From Planctomycetota bacterium (GTDB lineage: Bacteria > Planctomycetota > Uabimicrobiia > Uabimicrobiales > Uabimicrobiaceae), in the NCBI GenBank assembly GCA_029260735.1, contig JAJDCR010000093.1, positions 62,001-126,000 on the forward strand: a stretch of 64,000 bases of DNA, in the 5' to 3' direction. Both the position numbers and the translations under genes were made by a program. Under the pieces are notes generated by a model. That model was not told the origin of the DNA and made no database searches. It was given only the letters and a program-made list of their open reading frames with translations. Each line of letters starts with the position of its first letter. Position 1 is the first letter of the stretch. Of this stretch, positions 33,544 through 42,600 are shown piece after piece.

Positions 33544-34908
33544 CTACTCGTCCTTCTTAACCTGAAGCTGAGCAACCAAGTTACCTTGCTGGTACTTAAT
33601 CAAATGCCCTTTTTCGCTAACCCAAATTTTTAGAGTATGAAACGGGGTTTCGATGCGGTACTTGCGCAGTCTCTCCTCCAGTCCTTCAAAGTAGAATTTG
33701 CTTTGGGTCACTCTCATGCGGCGAGGGTGGAAGATATTATAGATGATGTTCTTTTTTGTGTCGTCGAGAGGAAACTGGAGGATGAATACGGCAAAGTGAT
33801 GCAGGGAATTGTTGTCTAAAAAGATGAATTGAGGGGGGAGAGGGATTAGGCGGTCCATGGTTTGGGTGGTGGTGTAGCGTTCCTTTACTCCTCCGTGGAT
33901 AAATTCACAGCGGATTTTGCTTTTTTTACCTTGTTTATCTTCCTTGAGGATGTAGGTGAGGGGGGCAAATGTTTCGCTGTATTTAGTTGTTGATTTGAAG
34001 GTGAGATTTCCATTATAAAAACTGCCTTCGGCTTCGACTTTGTATTGTTTTTTTTCGGATAGTTCGAAGGTAAAGCGTATTGATCCCATTTTTTGTTTTC
34101 CAGAGTGGAAAATATAGCGATAAACTTGGCCTAGTTTGTAAGGAAAAAAGAAGCGTTTTTCTGAGTTAGCAGATTCTTGTATTTTCTCTTTTACTTCCGA
34201 TGTACTCAATTCAATGGTGGTTCCGTTGACTCGGTTTTCTTGGATGCGCAAAATCTTTTGCTTATTCTTGGAGAGCCAGAATGTCAGTTGCCCTTCGTCA
34301 TTTTTTAAACGGTAAGCATGAGTCGATTCTTTTTTTCCTTGGACTTCCAAGAGGCGTATTCCCAGAGGAATGATGACCATTTTTTGAACAGAGATCTTCG
34401 CTCCCTTGATTTTTTTAGGATCTACTATGGAAATGGAAAGAGGGTGTTGCTTACATTTCTGAAAAAAAGGTAAGAGAGAAAAGTAATCGGTGGTGATGGA
34501 AACATTTTCAGGAAGAGCATAGGTTTCTTCGAGAAGAACTTCTTCATTGAGAGTATGTTTGGCTTGGACGCGTCTTCCCTCAAAGAGAAAACTCTGCTCC
34601 CCTGAAATGGCTCCTTTTTGATAGCTCATTAAATAGGATAAGACGTAGTTGTCGTGAGTTCGAGTAATCGTTTTTTCTTGTAAAACGTAGGATCCCTTTT
34701 GACCGATAGCATCTTCCAATCGAAAAACAATAAATGTCTCTCTTTGCGAGACTTTTTCTCCTTGATAAACTGACTCCTGGCTTTCATTTGATTTTATATA
34801 ACCAATACTTCGCCCTTGAATTTGAACATTGTAGTACAGATCTGAGGCATAAAGAGAGGAGCAAAACAATACTATCATAAAGAACTGTTTGTAAAGCTGA
34901 GAGCCCAT
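33544..34908 (-). CDS. Exported protein of unknown function
   Basis: The 454-residue protein has a signal peptide (hydrophobic core to 'SLYAS', about residue 21) and two similar beta-rich halves. 'DLYYNVQIQGRSIGYIKS' (residues 23-40) and 'YRYIFHSGKQKMGSIRFTFEL' (mid-protein) recall the strand pattern of periplasmic DUF3108/DUF6134-like proteins, which are thought to bind lipids or LPS-like molecules; this comparison is weak. It has no enzyme motif. The start has AAGGAAA upstream and lies 3 nt after the stop of the AAA+ ATPase gene, so the two are co-transcribed. Confidence 0.75.
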   Translation of the reverse strand: MGSQLYKQFFMIVLFCSSLYASDLYYNVQIQGRSIGYIKSNESQESVYQGEKVSQRETFIVFRLEDAIGQKGSYVLQEKTITRTHDNYVLSYLMSYQKGAISGEQSFLFEGRRVQAKHTLNEEVLLEETYALPENVSITTDYFSLLPFFQKCKQHPLSISIVDPKKIKGAKISVQKMVIIPLGIRLLEVQGKKESTHAYRLKNDEGQLTFWLSKNKQKILRIQENRVNGTTIELSTSEVKEKIQESANSEKRFFFPYKLGQVYRYIFHSGKQKMGSIRFTFELSEKKQYKVEAEGSFYNGNLTFKSTTKYSETFAPLTYILKEDKQGKKSKIRCEFIHGGVKERYTTTQTMDRLIPLPPQFIFLDNNSLHHFAVFILQFPLDDTKKNIIYNIFHPRRMRVTQSKFYFEGLEERLRKYRIETPFHTLKIWVSEKGHLIKYQQGNLVAQLQVKKDE

Positions 34909-34911
34909 AGA

Positions 34912-36831
34912 CTATTTCCTTTGTGTTGGTGGAATAAAGCCGATTTTTCCACTACCTTGGCGATTCCATCCGCCTTCTTCTTCCATTTTGAGGCCTCTTC
35001 GAAGATCGGCCATGCAGATTTTTTTGGCTCCTCGGAAAGCAGCGTAGCGAGCAGAATGTAAAATGGCATTTTTAATGATACCACCAGAAACTTCATATTC
35101 CCGAGCCAGTTTTTTGATAACAACATCTTTATCTAAGGGAATTTGTTTGGGAAGAAGACTATTCCAAATGGCTTCTCTTGCAGTCATATCGGGCATGGAA
35201 AATTCCATTTTTAAAGATATTCTACGTTCCAGTGCTCGATCTAAAGCAATCTTGCGATTACTTGTGAGAATAACAACTCCCTCAAACTTTTCGATCTCTT
35301 GGAGAATAATATTGACATCACGAAATTCCCAAGATTGGCTAGCTATATCTCGCGAAAAAAACATGGAGTCAGCTTCGTCCCAAAGAAGAACACCTTTTTC
35401 CTCCTTTGCTTTCCGAAAAGTGGAAACGATTCTCTTTTCTGTTTCTCCGACGTACATATTTTGAATTTGAGAGTAATTAGCAATGAGAAGCTTTTTTTCC
35501 AAGGATTTTGCAATGGCTTCCGCCATCATTGTTTTTCCTGTTCCAGGAGGGCCAGAAAAGAGCATGGTTAAGCCTTTGCCATAGGGAATTTTTTCTTCCA
35601 ATCCCCAAGTTTTAAAAATCAACTCATGGTGTTTTATTTGACTTAGAGCGACTTGTATAGCCTCTTTTTTGCTCTTGTTCATAATGACACTAGGTAGATC
35701 TATTCTTGGTTCGAGAATAGAGAATAGACGATTCTCTTCTTCATAGTCTTTAATCTCTTCGTCACTGATACTCTCGGCAGGAAGATCTCCTAGCAAACGG
35801 CGAATCATTTTTTCAGAAAGGAAATATTCGCTTTCTAAAATGTTTTGCCCACTTCGACTTTTTTCCATATGAATTAACTTGTTGTTTCTAAGCCGTCCTC
35901 CCTGGTAGAGCAAGTGGCGATTTGAAATCATTTCTTTTTCGCTTTCAGAAAGGATGGCTAAGATCTTTTTCCCCTCACAGCCCATGAATATATCAGATAG
36001 CCCCAAGGAATCACGTAATAAAATGAGCAAGATCAATTTATCATTTTCGACGAGTTGGTATTGCCGGCAAATTTCCTCTAGGGGATAATTTTTGGCATCG
36101 GGTTGAACTTTTTGTAAGAGTTTCTTGGTTTTTTTGATATTTTTACGAATGCGTAAAAGTTCATCAGACTCCTGTTTAGCTAGAGGAGATAGATATTTTT
36201 CAGAGGATTCCTCTAAATCCCAGCGAGATTCACTGAATAGCTCAGATTTCTTCTCTAAATCTTGAACCATATTGAAGTATAAGTGAAGATAATTTTTATA
36301 ATTACGCTCTTCTTGCTTTTGTTTTTTGGCTTTTTTTCTCTTGTCACCTAATAGTTGAGCAATGATTTCTTCGGAAAGATAAAAGTCTACTTCGAGAACA
36401 GTGTCTTTCTCATCTAAATCCTCTGCACAAATCATTTTATTTCGACGAAGGCGACTATTTTTAACCAGGTAACTACGAAAGCGTATCATTTGCTGGCGAG
36501 TTTTGGATAAAAACTCTAAGATTGCTAAACCATTTGTTTCTAACTCATTGGAGTTGAAGTGGCAGTAAAGAATGTACAGAACTACTTGCTTTTCAAACTG
36601 GTTTAGATGATATTTTTGTACCAGTTGATCCAAGGTAAACGAAATGCTTTTTTTTAGGGATTGTTTACGCCTTTGTTCTATCCGCTTTTCTTGTTTTTTT
36701 ATTTTTGTCATAAGTTCTTTAGATTGTTTTGTCTTGTGCTCAAGCATTAAGTCAAAAAGACTGAAATAATCTTCGATATAATCTATATCGTCCTGGTAAA
36801 AGTTCTTATGAGTATGGCGTTTTTTGTTCAT
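34912..36831 (-). CDS. AAA+ ATPase with a duplicated N-terminal helical module
   Basis: The 639-residue protein has a C-terminal AAA+ domain: Walker A 'SGPPGTGKT' (427-434), Walker B 'LLWDEADS' (482-489), sensor 'VVILTSNRKIALDRALERRI' and sensor-2 region 'SGGIIKNAILHSARYAAFRG'. Ahead of it are two copies of a ~100-residue module, about 65-163 and 249-348, that end alike ('YLSEEIIAQLLGD' and 'FLSEKMIRRLLGD') and share 'LRRNKMI' and 'LRNNKLI'. The AAA domain is of the FtsH/Afp15-related group with an N-terminal winged-helix-like part. It probably remodels a partner protein, perhaps through the co-transcribed exported protein. Confidence 0.9.
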   Translation of the reverse strand: MNKKRHTHKNFYQDDIDYIEDYFSLFDLMLEHKTKQSKELMTKIKKQEKRIEQRRKQSLKKSISFTLDQLVQKYHLNQFEKQVVLYILYCHFNSNELETNGLAILEFLSKTRQQMIRFRSYLVKNSRLRRNKMICAEDLDEKDTVLEVDFYLSEEIIAQLLGDKRKKAKKQKQEERNYKNYLHLYFNMVQDLEKKSELFSESRWDLEESSEKYLSPLAKQESDELLRIRKNIKKTKKLLQKVQPDAKNYPLEEICRQYQLVENDKLILLILLRDSLGLSDIFMGCEGKKILAILSESEKEMISNRHLLYQGGRLRNNKLIHMEKSRSGQNILESEYFLSEKMIRRLLGDLPAESISDEEIKDYEEENRLFSILEPRIDLPSVIMNKSKKEAIQVALSQIKHHELIFKTWGLEEKIPYGKGLTMLFSGPPGTGKTMMAEAIAKSLEKKLLIANYSQIQNMYVGETEKRIVSTFRKAKEEKGVLLWDEADSMFFSRDIASQSWEFRDVNIILQEIEKFEGVVILTSNRKIALDRALERRISLKMEFSMPDMTAREAIWNSLLPKQIPLDKDVVIKKLAREYEVSGGIIKNAILHSARYAAFRGAKKICMADLRRGLKMEEEGGWNRQGSGKIGFIPPTQRK

Positions 36832-36989
36832 AAAAGACCTGCACGGTTTCCTGCTAGTGAAAATAATTAGGCATGTAGAAACTATCTATTTTTTCCTCCT
36901 GCCTAATTTTAGAAGAAACTTCAAAAGAAGACAATGGTTTGTTTAGAAATTCCTGTTTTTCCTATTTGCGAGTGGAGGATGAAATTTTC

Positions 36990-37030
36990 TAGAGAAGATA
37001 GCAATTTCACTTTTGCTACCCTCTCTAAAA
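36990..37030 (-). terminator. Weak stem-loop downstream of the RNase Z-like gene
   Basis: On the minus strand, 'gggtagcaa' and 'ttgctatct' can pair with flanking AGAG/CTCT complementarity, followed by an A/T-rich stretch rather than a T-run. It is only a possible terminator. Confidence 0.35.
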
Positions 37031-37048
37031 GGATTTCAGAGTAATTAA

Positions 37049-37927
37049 CTACTCTTCTATTTGCTTAAATTCCATGGGATATGGTGTGGGAAAAATGTAG
37101 TAAACGGGAAAAGTAATATTGCGTTTCTTGATATTTTCCAAAATTTTATCTTTGATTTGTTGTCTTCGATAGCGACCAGAAAAATGAAACAGTGCTAATG
37201 AAGAAACGCCTGCGTCTTTAGCACTTTGGCAAGCTTCATCAACTGTTGCATGAGTGTTATCCTCTCGGTCACTAGGATCAACAAAGGTAGCATCGTAGAT
37301 AACAACTTCTGCTCCTTGAATATGGTGAGTATCCAAAGGCATAGTATCTCCAGTGTAAACCAAAAGAATCTTATCGTAGCTTTCACTAACCTCTTCTTTT
37401 CCCTTCTCTCGAATAACTTGTACTAGTTGTTGTTGAGGGAGTTGGCGATATTCTAGTTTTAAGCGAGTGCGTTCCTCGATTACTTTGTATCCCAGAGTTA
37501 AAATTCTCTCAATGTGTTTAGAGGCAAATGCTTCAATTCTTCGATTTGCGGCTAAAGGCACGGAGTTTCCCGGTTGCAAAGGTTTCCAGTGCAAGGCAAA
37601 AGGAAGGTTTCCCATCGTTTCGCCTAAATAATCGCGTAGTCTTTCGATGCTTCGGTCATGAGCAGGGTAATAGATGCTCAGAGGCTTTGTGATATCCCCC
37701 ATGGAAGAAGCTCGGGACCTTAAAATCCCAGATATTCCACCAATGTGATCTCCATGATTATGAGAAAGGAAGATCGAGTTGATACCATAGAGCATGTTAC
37801 GCATAGAGGTACTTACGCCTTCTCCAGCGTCGAATAAAATGTGATCTGGTTTATAATAAAACCAAGTGGAGTATTTGGCGCGGGAAAAGCCATTAATACT
37901 TTTGATAATTTCAAGGGCAAGTGACAT
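37049..37927 (-). CDS. MBL-fold hydrolase, ribonuclease Z-like
   Basis: The protein (292 residues from the chosen Met) begins 'MSLALEIIKSINGFSRAKYSTWFYY' in segments and has 'ILFDAGEGVSTSM', the metal motif 'LSHNHGDHIGGI', 'LLVYTGDTMPL', 'YDATFVD' and a late 'HFSGRYR', the order of RNase Z/ElaC-type nucleases. It could process tRNA 3' ends or another phosphodiester. The frame stays open 67 codons further upstream, but most of that part lies in a foldback repeat and is not protein-like, so the shorter start is preferred even though its ribosome-binding site is poor. Confidence 0.85.
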   Translation of the reverse strand: MSLALEIIKSINGFSRAKYSTWFYYKPDHILFDAGEGVSTSMRNMLYGINSIFLSHNHGDHIGGISGILRSRASSMGDITKPLSIYYPAHDRSIERLRDYLGETMGNLPFALHWKPLQPGNSVPLAANRRIEAFASKHIERILTLGYKVIEERTRLKLEYRQLPQQQLVQVIREKGKEEVSESYDKILLVYTGDTMPLDTHHIQGAEVVIYDATFVDPSDREDNTHATVDEACQSAKDAGVSSLALFHFSGRYRRQQIKDKILENIKKRNITFPVYYIFPTPYPMEFKQIEE

Positions 37928-37996
37928 TTGGTAAGAACTTTTCTTATGAGTTAGGGGGTTTTCCCCGAAAGAAGTGATATTCAGACCGAGAAAGCT

Positions 37997-38160
37997 TTTA
38001 GGCACTTGGAAAGAAATAATCTCTCTAGTTGCGCAGCAGATTTTGTTTGCTAGCAAGACGCTTTCGATGGCGCATAGTTTTTTCTGTAACAGAGAAGCAA
38101 CGCAGCTAGTAAACAAAAGATCAAGCAAATAGGGAGATTATTTCTTTCCAAGTGCCTAAA
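37997..38160. repeat. 164-bp foldback (long imperfect inverted repeat)
   Basis: 'ttttaggcacttggaaag' and ten further bases at 37997-38024 are repeated exactly in inverse orientation at about 38133-38160. Similarity of roughly 75% continues inward for about 40 more bases on each side, leaving a short centre. The element overlaps the 5' region of the RNase Z-like gene. It is a non-autonomous mobile element or a long RNA hairpin. Confidence 0.8.
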
Positions 38161-38338
38161 AATAATTACGATAAACTTTCTGGTTTTAAACGAAGTTGTT
38201 GTCGAAAAGGAGCTTTTCTGTAAAAAGCTTTAATCTGTGCAGAGATTTTTCACTGTAACATATTTCTGTTCTAAAATCAATCTATTAATCTATATGGTTT
38301 TTCCATTCTCATCTGTAGTTTAGAAAAGACCAAAGCAC

Positions 38339-38367
38339 TTGCATTAAAATTATTAATCTGCTATAAT
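38339..38367 (+). promoter_or_regulatory. Sigma-70-type promoter for the aminotransferase gene
   Basis: TTGCAT (38339-38344) and TATAAT (38362-38367) are 17 bp apart, with an extended -10 TG at 38359. The start codon is 63 bp beyond the -10 box. It may drive the long downstream block up to 55.5 kb. Confidence 0.7.
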
Positions 38368-38429
38368 TGAAAAAGCTTTGCGAAAGTGTCTATGTGGTGA
38401 CGAAAAAAAATAACTATAGAGGATTTGGC

Positions 38430-39641
38430 ATGAGTGAAAATGGATCGTATCATTGGCCTGCGTCCAAAAGAACAAACGACATAACCTATGCAGTTCGAGA
38501 TATACTATTAGTGGCGGAGGATGCCAAAAAAGCAGGTAAAGAGATGCTTTATCTGAATATTGGGGATCCCAATATTTTTGATTTTGACGTTCCTGAAGAA
38601 TTGATTGATGCTGTTTGTCGAGCGATGAAGTCAAATCGCAATGGATATGCCCCCTCTCAAGGAGTTCCTGAAGCTATAGATGCTATTCGCCAAGATGCCG
38701 AGCGAAAAGGGATTAAAAACATTTGTGAGATTTTCACCTCTTACGGAGCAAGTGAAGGGATTGAACTCTGCCTGACAGCTTTAGCTGATCCGGGAGATAA
38801 TATTATTCTGCCTTCTCCTGGCTATCCTTTGTACTCTGCTCTTAACTCTAAGCTTAATCTGGAGTCACGCTTTTACGAACTGGATGAAAGTCAAGGATGG
38901 CAACCTAATGTCGAGAGTATGGCTTCTCTTATTGACGAAAGAACCAAAGCGCTTGTTTTGATTAATCCGAACAACCCTACTGGTTCTTTGTGTTCTGATG
39001 AAATTCTACTTGAGATTATTGAGTTAGCACGACGCAAAAACCTTATAATTTTTGCGGATGAAATCTATGATAGGATGATGTACGATGGGCTTAAGCATAC
39101 TCCTATAGCTTCTTTGGCTCACGATATTCCTATTATTACCTTTGGTAGTCTTTCTAAATGTTACCTTGCTCCCGGTTGGCGAGTTGGTTGGGCTGTAGTA
39201 AGTGGGCCCGAGACTCCTCTGAAAGATTTTGTTGCTGCTTTAGGGAAAATTACCCGAGCCCGTTTGTGTATTAATCATCCTCTACAGTATGCCATTAAAC
39301 CTGCTCTCCTGGGGGACCACAAGCACATTGAAACAGCGATGGCAAAATTGCACAAAAGAAGAGATATTACCTATGAAAGCTTAAATAAAATTCCTGGGAT
39401 ATCCTGTGTCAAGCCCCAGGGAGCTTTCTATGCTTTTGCTCGACTAGAGGAAGACGTTGCCGATAAAGAATTTGTCGAAAAACTCGTTCGAGAAACGGGC
39501 GTAGTGGTTGTTCATGGATCTGGTTTTGGGACTAGCGAGCGACCGGGACATTTTCGAGTAGTTTTCTTACCTCCAGAAGATATTTTAGAAAAAGCATTTC
39601 GACAAATAGAACAATTTAGCGCAGCATACTTCCAAAAATAA
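38430..39641 (+). CDS. Class I/II aminotransferase (AlaA-like alanine aminotransferase)
   Basis: The 403-residue protein is a fold-type I PLP enzyme: 'LNIGDPNIFDFDVPEEL' near the start, 'GYAPSQGVPEAIDAIRQ', 'LINPNNPTGSL', 'IFADEIYDRM' with the PLP-binding Asp, the Schiff-base lysine Lys243 in 'SLSKCYLAPGWR', and a C-terminal 'FRVVFLPP' with the substrate-binding Arg. Sequence around 'DIPIITFGSLSK' and 'RARLCINHPLQYA' is closest to the AlaA/archaeal alanine aminotransferase group, which exchanges amino groups between alanine and 2-oxoglutarate. The ATG is 6 bases after AGAGGA; an upstream ATG lacks this. Confidence 0.93.
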   Translation: MSENGSYHWPASKRTNDITYAVRDILLVAEDAKKAGKEMLYLNIGDPNIFDFDVPEELIDAVCRAMKSNRNGYAPSQGVPEAIDAIRQDAERKGIKNICEIFTSYGASEGIELCLTALADPGDNIILPSPGYPLYSALNSKLNLESRFYELDESQGWQPNVESMASLIDERTKALVLINPNNPTGSLCSDEILLEIIELARRKNLIIFADEIYDRMMYDGLKHTPIASLAHDIPIITFGSLSKCYLAPGWRVGWAVVSGPETPLKDFVAALGKITRARLCINHPLQYAIKPALLGDHKHIETAMAKLHKRRDITYESLNKIPGISCVKPQGAFYAFARLEEDVADKEFVEKLVRETGVVVVHGSGFGTSERPGHFRVVFLPPEDILEKAFRQIEQFSAAYFQK

Positions 39642-39651
39642 AGGCTCTTGC

Positions 39652-42600
39652 ATGGAACGCCAGTTAATCTATTCTTCGGAAAAAAGATCATCCTTTTCTG
39701 CCTCTGAAAAAGAGTCGACCCTCTCCCATCAAGAATGGAAAGTCGGTCAAATTGTGGATGACAAGTACGAAATTGAAGATGTTTTAGCCCAAGATGAAAG
39801 TAAGATCATTCACAAAGTGCGCCACTGCCAATGGAATATTCCTCTTGTGGTGAGAAGCCAACTCCAGAAAGAAAGTCGGGTGGGATTCTTTCATCAGTCT
39901 GAGCAGTGGGTGGCTTTAGAGAAGCACCCTAACATTGTGGGGGCTTACTATCTTAAAAACATAGGAGGAATTCCTCGCCTTTTTGTGGAATACATTAAAG
40001 CTCAAACCTTGTTTGATTTTATTCATACGGAAAAAGAGCATGATGTTGAAACTATTCTCGATATAGCAATACAAATATGTTGGGGAATGGAGCATACTCA
40101 TCAAAAAGGTCTTTTGCACGGGGATTTAAGATCTGGTAATATATTTATTACAGACGAATACCAAATTAAAGTAACGGACTTTCGCTCTAGAGAAGAAAAG
40201 ATAACGGAATATTCTCCTTACATGCCCCCCGAGCAATTTGAACAAGAATTTCTAATGCGCCCTGCTATGGATATCTATGCCTTTGGAGTGATTCTCTATG
40301 AACTTTGCTTAAAAGAGTTTCCTTTTAAACTTCCTAATGATACTGGAGAAGAGGGGGATGCTTTACCGGAAACGAGTATCGAAGCTTTCAAAAATATTGT
40401 TTTGACTCAACCTCCTCAAGTTCCCCATAAGGTGAATCCAAAAATTCCCGAGGCTCTCTCCCAGATTATAGTCTCTTGTTTAGCTGTAAACCCAGAGAAT
40501 AGACCCCGTCGGTTTGATGAAATACATCGCTTACTAAAGCCCATATATATCGAATTGACTGGATTTCGCTATCCTCGAGAAGCTCCTAACCCCTCTAATC
40601 TTATTGCGGTGGACTTAAATAATCGAGCTCTTTCTCTCTTAGATTTAAACCAAGAAGAAGAAGCAGAGAAATATTTGGAACAGGCTTTAACCGCAGATCC
40701 TCTTTGTACAGGAGCTTTAATCAATCTACAGTTATTGAAGCTTCGTAAGGGAAAAACTAGTTTAGAAGGACTTCGCATCGCCACAGAAGCTCTTTTGGCT
40801 CAAGACCATGAAGTCGTTACTTTTTATCGAGCTAGTATATCTCTTCAACATGGAGGATTTTTAGAAGAATCTCTTGAAGAAGTGTCTAGAGCTTTAGAAA
40901 ACTCCTCGAACAACCGAGAGTTACTTCGATTAAAAGGACTTCTCTTTAAGAGACTAGGGCGCTTTGATCAGGCCAGTGTGGTTTTCCAAGAACTCCTCGA
41001 AACGGAGAAGCCAGCAGTCCAAGACTTCTATGAATTATCTCACTGCTACTTGAACTTAACTAAGCCTAAAAGTGCTCGTGATACTATAGAAGAGGGAGTA
41101 AAAATATATCCTAATAACAACTATCTTCGGTTGGCTCTAGGTGTTACTTCCGCTCTTCAAGGACGGGTCGAAGACGCCCATGTTATTTTTTCAGAGAAAG
41201 TGGAAAAAGAGCCCGATAATTTCTGGGCTTTAGTTAATTTAGCAGAAATTACCGCGGCTTATGGACAATATGTTAAAGCCTATGCTAAAGCCACTCCCAA
41301 TTATGATAAAGCCCAAAGTTTATATCAAAAACTTTGGCCTCGAGCTCCTTGGTTACCAAGAATTTTAAATGGTTATGAGCTTGCTTATAAGTCTTTGCCT
41401 GATTATGGTGATGTTAAAAGGCAGCGTAAAACTCCCCACTGGAGCTATGCTCGCAGTTTACCTGGGCACCAAGAAGGAGTCCATTGTGTTGCTATCTCTC
41501 CTAACTCTAAGCTGGTTGTTGCAGGAGGGGCTGATGAAAATATTCGGATTTGGGAAATAACGACGGGACGATGTAAAAAAGTACTTGCGGCTCATAACGA
41601 AGGAACTAAGCAAATTTGCATTAGCCACGATGGTCACTTTGCTACAACTATCGGCCGAGAAAACTATATCCGGGTTTGGGATCTCATCGTCGGAAAAAGT
41701 GTTACGTCGCTGGAAGGACATATTCGAGAAGTTACTTGCATGGATTTAACCTCCACAGGTTATTTAGTTACGGGAAGTTTAGATAAAACTTTACGTATTT
41801 GGGACTTGGGAGCACTGGAATGTCGTAAAATTATGAAAGGCCATAGCGACAAAATTAACTGCCTTGCTACTACTTCGGACGGAAGCTATGCTGTTTCGGG
41901 AAGCGAAGATAAAAAAGTCGGTATTTGGAGCATAGAGCAGGGAAGTTGTCTGGCTATACTTGAGGGACATGAAGAAGGAGTTACTTGTTTAGCTCTATCT
42001 CCTGATAATAAATATGCTATTTCTGGAAGCTGGGATCAGAAACTACGAGTTTGGGATATCGAAAACAAAAGCTGTTTATCCGTTTTAACTGGGCACGTTG
42101 GAACCCTAAACTGCATTTCTATTACGGCAGATAGTAAATGGGTGGTTTCGGGAAGTGAAGATAAAACAGTGAGGGTTTGGAATATCCAAACAGGGGAGTG
42201 TATTCATTCTTTAGAAGGACATAGCGGAGTGGTTACCTGTTTGGCGATAGCTTCTAAAAGTCGCTTTGTTGTTTCTGGGAGCTGGGATCATAGTTTACGA
42301 ATTTGGTCGCTAGATACAGGGGAGTGTCTTGCTGTTTTGGAAGGACACACTGACCTTTTGAATACCATTGCGATTACCTCTGATGAAGCTTACATTATCT
42401 CAGGAGGAGATGACGAAATATTGAGAGTTTGGACGGATTTAACAACGCAAATTTGTCCTCCTTTTGAAGAACTTTCTCTCTCTTATCTTCTACAACGTCC
42501 CATTTCTCGCGATGGTAACATCGAGGGGCTACGGCGCGTGGTGAAGTTGCTTAACGAGGCGAATGAACAAGCTCAAGAGGGGAATTTAGACAAGTCTCTA

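Noticed and set aside
34912..36831. Part of a contractile injection system
   Set aside because: The AAA+ domain resembles Afp15-type ATPases, but no sheath, tube, baseplate or spike gene is in the window.
37928..38128. 67-residue N-terminal extension of the RNase Z-like protein
   Set aside because: Most of it lies in the foldback repeat, is Cys-rich and has no family resemblance.
41458..41721. Antisense frame opposite the first WD40 repeats
   Set aside because: Shadow of the repetitive WD40 coding sequence, with no start site or family pattern.
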